From contig CANIBQ010000041.1 of NCBI GenBank assembly GCA_947465645.1, positions 1 to 42,142 of the forward strand: a DNA stretch of 42,142 bases, given 5' to 3'. Below the pieces are notes generated by a model, which was not told where the DNA came from, did no database searches, and saw only the letters and a program-made list of their open reading frames with translations. The stretch is from Acidobacteriota bacterium. Its GTDB lineage: Bacteria > Acidobacteriota > Vicinamibacteria > Vicinamibacterales > UBA2999. Made by a program: the position numbers and the translations under genes. This document shows positions 38,390 to 42,142 of this stretch, in pieces. Position 1 is the first letter of the stretch; each line of letters starts with the position of its first letter.

Positions 38390-40099
38390 ATGCTGCGTTT
38401 CCTCCGCATCCGCAACCTCGCGGTAATCGAGTCCGTGGAGGTCGAGTTCGAACCTGGCTTCAACGTACTCACGGGAGAGACCGGCGCGGGCAAGTCGATC
38501 CTGGTTGAAGCCGTCGGCCTGCTCCTGGGCGCGCGCGCCTCCGCCGATCTCGTTCGCACCGGTGAAACGCAGGCGACCATCGAGGCCATCTTCGAACAGG
38601 CGCCGGGACCAGCGTCGGGACACACAGGGGGCGGCGAGCTGATCGTCCGGCGCGAGCTCACCAGCCAGGGACGCAGCCGCTCGTTCATCAACGGCGCCCT
38701 CGCCACGGCCGCCGCGCTGCGCGATCTCTCCGCACGGCTCGTGGAGCTGCACGGACAGCACGAGCATCAAGCCCTGCTCGATCCACTCACCCATCTTCCG
38801 CTGGTCGACGAATACGCAGGCCTTGCCTCGCCGGCGGAGCGCGTGAGCCACGCGTGGACCTCGGTTAAGACCCTTCGCGAGCAGCTCGAACGGTCGAGGA
38901 TGGACGGACGCGAAAAGGCCGCGCGTCTCGATCTGATTGCGTTCCAGCTCGGAGAGATAGAGAAGGCCTCGCCGAAGCCCGGGGAAGACGACGAACTGCT
39001 CGCCTTGCGGCAGGTCCTCGCCAACGCCGAGCGAGTCCAGCGGCTCTGCAAGGAGAGCTACGCCACCCTGTACGAGAGCGACGATGCCGTGCTGGCCGGA
39101 CTGAGCGGCGTCTGGAAGCGCGTCGGGGAGCTCGCCTCGATCGATTCCCAGTTTGCGCCGTACATGGATGCCCGCGACGGCATCAAGTCGCAGCTCGAGG
39201 ACCTGGCCTTCTTCCTGCGAAACTACTCCGACGGGGTTGACGCGTCGCCCGCGCGGCTGCAGCAGGTCGAAGATCGGCTCGCGCTGCTGGAGCGGATCAG
39301 GCACAAATACGGGCCAACCCTTCAGGACGCGATTGACAAGGGCGCGGCCCTGACCCGCGAACGGGACTTCCTGACGGGGGGAGGGGAGCGCACCGAGGAT
39401 CTGCAGAAGGAGCTGGCGTCCGCGACGGAGCGCTATCTCGCGGTCGCGCGCGAGCTGTCGAAGGCCCGGCGCAAGGCCGCCGTCCGCTTTACCGAGGAGC
39501 TCGAGGCGCTGCTCGCCGACCTGGCGATGGCGCGGACGCGCTTCGCCGTCCGGTTCAACACGGCGGAGCTCCCAGCCGAGGCCTGGAGCGAACGCGGGAT
39601 CGACGAGGCGGAGTTCTACGTGTCGCCGAACCCCGGCGAAGACCTCCGGCCCCTGACGCGGATTGTGTCGGGCGGCGAGCTCTCCCGGATCATGCTGGCG
39701 CTGAAGACGCTCGCGGTGGCGGACGAGGCGGGGAAGACCCTGATCTTCGACGAAGTCGATGCCGGCATCGGCGGGCGCGTCGCGGACGTCGTCGGTGCAC
39801 GGCTGCGAGCGCTCGGCGGCCGGTTCCAGGTGCTGTGCATCACACACCTCGCCCAGATCGCGGCCCAGGGCTCGACGCAGTTTCAGATCGAAAAGACCGT
39901 CCGGGGCCAGCGCACGGTGACGACGGTCGTGCGCCTCGAAGGCGAGGGCCGGGTCGACGAGATCGCCCGTATGATGGGCGGCGCGGCGGTGACCGAGCCG
40001 GTGCGCGCCGGCGCCCGCGAGCTTCTCGCTGGCGGGTCGGCCCTTCGGGAGCGGGGCGAAACCGAAAGGCGAAAGCGAAAGTCCCCGGCGTCTAACTGA
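38390..40099 (+). CDS. recN: DNA repair protein RecN (SMC-like ATPase)
   Basis: RecN acts in double-strand break repair. The 569-residue protein has Walker A GETGAGKS (29-36), the N-terminal half ending in a coiled coil, a long helical middle (about 150-370), and the C-terminal ABC half with signature VSGGELSRIMLAL and Walker B TLIFDEVDAGIGG (D454). The start MLRFLRIRNLAVIE is the family N-terminus. A -10-like TATGAT lies at 38364-38369. It is followed after one base by miaB. Divergent from the tol-pal operon. Confidence 0.95.
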   Translation: MLRFLRIRNLAVIESVEVEFEPGFNVLTGETGAGKSILVEAVGLLLGARASADLVRTGETQATIEAIFEQAPGPASGHTGGGELIVRRELTSQGRSRSFINGALATAAALRDLSARLVELHGQHEHQALLDPLTHLPLVDEYAGLASPAERVSHAWTSVKTLREQLERSRMDGREKAARLDLIAFQLGEIEKASPKPGEDDELLALRQVLANAERVQRLCKESYATLYESDDAVLAGLSGVWKRVGELASIDSQFAPYMDARDGIKSQLEDLAFFLRNYSDGVDASPARLQQVEDRLALLERIRHKYGPTLQDAIDKGAALTRERDFLTGGGERTEDLQKELASATERYLAVARELSKARRKAAVRFTEELEALLADLAMARTRFAVRFNTAELPAEAWSERGIDEAEFYVSPNPGEDLRPLTRIVSGGELSRIMLALKTLAVADEAGKTLIFDEVDAGIGGRVADVVGARLRALGGRFQVLCITHLAQIAAQGSTQFQIEKTVRGQRTVTTVVRLEGEGRVDEIARMMGGAAVTEPVRAGARELLAGGSALRERGETERRKRKSPASN

Positions 40100-40100
40100 T

Positions 40101-41465
40101 ATGGCAAAGAAATACCTGATCGAAACGTTCGGCTGCCAGATGAACGTCCATGACTCGGAGCGCATGGCGGGCCTTCTCGATCAGGCCGGGTACGAACCGA
40201 CGCAGGACGACGCGGACGCCGACGTCATCGTCATCAACACGTGCAGCGTTCGCGAACACGCCGAGGCCAAGTTGTACACGCGGCTCGGTCAACTTCGCCT
40301 CCTCCAGGAACAGAGCGGCCGGTCGCCCGTGGTCGCGGTCGCCGGGTGCGTCGCGCAGCAGGAAGGCGCCGCGCTGATCAAGCGGACCAACGGCGGCGTC
40401 ATCGACATCGTGATGGGAACCCAGCGACTAAAGATGCTGCCGGCGCTGGTCGAGAAGGCGGAGCAGTCGGCGATCGCCGAGGTGGAGATCAACCCCTGGG
40501 ACGACGTGACCTTCCCGCTGGGGATCACGCGGCGCAGCGATCCTGTCAAGGCGTATGTGACGATTATCGAAGGCTGTAACGACCACTGCGCCTTCTGCGT
40601 CGTCCCCCACACCCGCGGCCACGAGCGGATGCGCCCGAAGGCCGACATCCTCGCCGACGTGCGCGAGGCCGTCGCGTCTGGGCGGATCGAAATCCAGCTC
40701 CTCGGCCAGATCGTGAACCACTACCAGGCGCCCGACGCGCCAGCTTTCGACTTCGCCGACCTCCTGGAGGCCGTCCACGAGATTCCAGGCGTCGAACGGA
40801 TCCGCTTTGCAAGCCCACATCCCCGTCACACCGGCGCGCGCCTGATCGACGCCGTGCGGAACCTGCCCAGGGTGTGCAGGCACATGCACCTGCCGGTACA
40901 GTCAGGCTCGACCCGGGTGCTCGCAGCGATGCGGCGACGCTACAGCCGCGAGGCATACCTCGATTTGATCGCGCGCATCCGCGAGGCTATTCCGGACGTG
41001 ACCCTATCGACCGATATGATTGTTGGCTTCCCGGGAGAGACCGCGGAAGACTTCGAGGAGACGTTGTCGCTGACCGAGCTCGCGCAGTACCACAGCATGT
41101 TCTCGTTCAAGTATTCCGAGCGGCCGAACACGCTGGCGGCCAAGCGGATGCCCGACACGGTCGGCGAGGACGAGAAGACCTCGCGCATCATGGCGCTCCA
41201 GTCGCTGCAGCGGGAGATCCAGACGCGCCTGCACGAGCAGGCCATCGGCACGCGTCTCGACGTCTTAATCGATTCAGAGAGCCGCCGGCGCGGCGGCGAA
41301 ATTTCGGGGAGGTCGGCAGGGAACATCGTAGTCAACGCGGCCGCTCCTGCCGATACACCGCCTGTCGGACGAGCCGCGGCAGGCTCGTCCTGGATAGGCC
41401 GGACGGTTCCGGTGCTCATCACGCGGGCGAGTCCGCACAGTCTCACGGGCGAGTTGATAAATTGA
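40101..41465 (+). CDS. miaB: tRNA-2-methylthio-N6-dimethylallyladenosine synthase
   Basis: MiaB adds the methylthio group to A37 of tRNAs. The 454-residue protein carries the N-terminal UPF0004 cluster cysteines C12 (TFGCQMN), C48 (NTCSVRE) and C83 (AGCVAQ). The radical-SAM cluster is C159, C163 and C166 (EGCNDHCAFCVVPHTRGHE). The C-terminal TRAM domain starts near 380 (IGTRLDVLIDS). All six ligands are intact. The QLLGQIVNHY segment is QLLGQTVNSY-like, confirming MiaB rather than MtaB or RimO. ATG 40101 lies one base after the recN stop, so they form an operon. Confidence 0.96.
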   Translation: MAKKYLIETFGCQMNVHDSERMAGLLDQAGYEPTQDDADADVIVINTCSVREHAEAKLYTRLGQLRLLQEQSGRSPVVAVAGCVAQQEGAALIKRTNGGVIDIVMGTQRLKMLPALVEKAEQSAIAEVEINPWDDVTFPLGITRRSDPVKAYVTIIEGCNDHCAFCVVPHTRGHERMRPKADILADVREAVASGRIEIQLLGQIVNHYQAPDAPAFDFADLLEAVHEIPGVERIRFASPHPRHTGARLIDAVRNLPRVCRHMHLPVQSGSTRVLAAMRRRYSREAYLDLIARIREAIPDVTLSTDMIVGFPGETAEDFEETLSLTELAQYHSMFSFKYSERPNTLAAKRMPDTVGEDEKTSRIMALQSLQREIQTRLHEQAIGTRLDVLIDSESRRRGGEISGRSAGNIVVNAAAPADTPPVGRAAAGSSWIGRTVPVLITRASPHSLTGELIN

Positions 41466-41512
41466 CGGCACACCGGGATTCACCGGCACCGATCCTGCGT
41501 CATGGGCACGCC

Positions 41513-41998
41513 ATGCTGATCGAAATGACAATCAAGGGGCTGATGGTGGATCCGATCACCAACATGCCCATCGTCATCCTCAAGGACAAGGAAGGGGATC
41601 GCGTCCTGCCGATCTGGGTCGGCATTTTCGAAGCGAACGCCATCGCCCTGCAGATCGAGAACATCGCGACGCCGCGGCCGATGACGCATGACCTGCTGCG
41701 GAACATCATCACTGACCTCGAAGGGCAGGTTGACCGGATCGTGGTGTGCGACCTCAAGGACAACACCTTCTACGCCATCATCCATCTGACCGTAAAGGGA
41801 GAGCCCGTGGCCGTCGATGCCCGGCCGAGCGACGCCATCGCGCTGGCGCTCCGGACCCGCTCCCCGATCCTCGTGGACGAGACGGTCATCGACAATGCGA
41901 AGACCGTCGACTTCTCGGCGGAGCGGACCGACAGCGACCGCCTCCAGAAGTGGCTCGAGAGCCTCGACCCCGAGGAGCTCGGCAAGTACAAGATGTAG
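41513..41998 (+). CDS. Bifunctional nuclease family protein (DUF151/BFN)
   Basis: A 161-residue DUF151 protein. Visible family segments are MTIKGLMVDPITNMPIVILKD, LPIWVGIFEANAIALQIE, RPMTHDLLRNII, FYAIIHL and VDARPSDAIALALRTRSPILVDE. The PIWVG and DARPSDAIALA blocks are diagnostic. BFN proteins have nuclease activity in plants, but the bacterial role is uncertain. The C-terminal tail (LQKWLESLDPEELGKYKM) is the usual short UVR-like end. ATG 41513 lies 47 bases after miaB. A 20-bp palindrome follows the stop. Confidence 0.9.
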   Translation: MLIEMTIKGLMVDPITNMPIVILKDKEGDRVLPIWVGIFEANAIALQIENIATPRPMTHDLLRNIITDLEGQVDRIVVCDLKDNTFYAIIHLTVKGEPVAVDARPSDAIALALRTRSPILVDETVIDNAKTVDFSAERTDSDRLQKWLESLDPEELGKYKM

Positions 41999-42029
41999 TC
42001 GGCCGACTGATTGTCGGCCGGCCGACAAT
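41998..42029. repeat. Two adjacent palindromes after the BFN gene
   Basis: GTCGGCCGAC (41998-42007) is a 10-bp palindrome beginning with the last base of the stop codon. A perfect 20-bp palindrome, ATTGTCGGCCGGCCGACAAT, follows at 42010-42029. They share the GTCGGCC core. Either could form a terminator-like stem, but no T-run follows. Confidence 0.75.
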
Positions 42030-42030
42030 G

Positions 42031-42060
42031 AGGCTTTGGGCGTTCGGCCTGAGGCTTTCG
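42031..42060. repeat. GGCTTTG-type heptad array at the right edge
   Basis: Units GGCTTTG, GGCGTTC, GGCCTGA and GGCTTTC are contiguous from about 42032. They belong to the family seen in the rpoN-hpf hairpin. No inverted partner is seen before the promoter that follows. Confidence 0.6.
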
Positions 42061-42062
42061 AA

Positions 42063-42091
42063 TTGACTCCTCCGCGCCCGCTCCGTAGAAT
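42063..42091 (+). promoter_or_regulatory. Sigma-70 promoter for the gene beginning at the right edge
   Basis: TTGACT (42063-42068) and TAGAAT (42086-42091) are separated by exactly 17 bases. This is a strong match, placed right after the heptad array and about 35 bases before an ATG at 42127. Confidence 0.7.
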
Positions 42092-42126
42092 CCTCGCATC
42101 TTCCCTTCACGCATTTTCCACACCGA

Positions 42127-42142
42127 ATGATCGTCGCGATCG
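42127..42142 (+). CDS. Start of a gene cut by the window edge
   Basis: ATG 42127 begins MIVAI and is cut off at the window end. The only support is the good promoter upstream. Function cannot be read. Confidence 0.35.

Overview
The window is high-GC chromosomal DNA from a Gram-negative bacterium. It has LPS-transport genes (LptC/LptA-like and LptB) and a full Tol-Pal operon. These sit beside an HPr kinase, RapZ, EIIA, HPr and EI regulatory PTS cluster next to rpoN. That mix, the GC content and the gene order fit Acidobacteriota, probably the Vicinamibacteria (subdivision 6). The placement is inferred from gene content; no rRNA or marker phylogeny was available.

Layout. 2-1375: complete IS3-family element with perfect 24-bp ends, inserted against the truncated remnant of a SecB-like gene (1376-1736) of lower GC. 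1865-3357: phospholipid pair psd-pssA. 3369-7334 (minus): very large multi-pass sensor histidine kinase. 7349-9528: membrane protein and PLP aminotransferase. 9573-10880 (minus): secreted PQQ-type beta-propeller. 10906-18867: housekeeping run guaA, dnaE, accA, recJ. 19043-20167: secreted HExxH metalloprotease. 20350-22777 (minus): coenzyme A operon panB-panC-coaX. 22939-25778: lptCA-like fusion and lptB. 25823-32664: rpoN, hpf, hprK, rapZ, EIIA, HPr, ptsI and a cupin, with mostly overlapping genes from hprK on. 32682-33134 (minus): ssb. 33332-38279 (minus): tolQ, tolR, TonB/TolA-like, tolB, pal, cpoB. 38390-41998: recN, miaB and a bifunctional-nuclease-family gene. A promoter and the first codons of another gene lie at the right edge.

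The most unusual layer is between the genes. At least ten spacers carry short degenerate tandem repeats with a 7-base (once 8-base) period, or perfect inverted repeats. Examples are GCAGTAG/CCGGTTG-type units, GGCTCTA units, GTTCnnn units, an 8-base CACAGAGA-type hairpin, and a perfect 32-bp inverted repeat filling the tolQ-tolR gap. They often sit between convergent genes, supply the stop codons, and encode near-identical VGSKQ or VGSRQ tails on unrelated proteins. They resemble in kind the heptanucleotide STRR repeats of cyanobacteria, but the unit sequences differ and I know no name for them here.

Several genes look leaderless, with a -10 hexamer about 6 bases before the start codon, including divergent pairs that share one AT-rich core. 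There is no gene-free stretch over 300 bases. The longest spacers (18868-19042, 20168-20349, 33135-33331) hold a heptad array, a tRNA-like fragment, and a pair of ACTAGT sites respectively.
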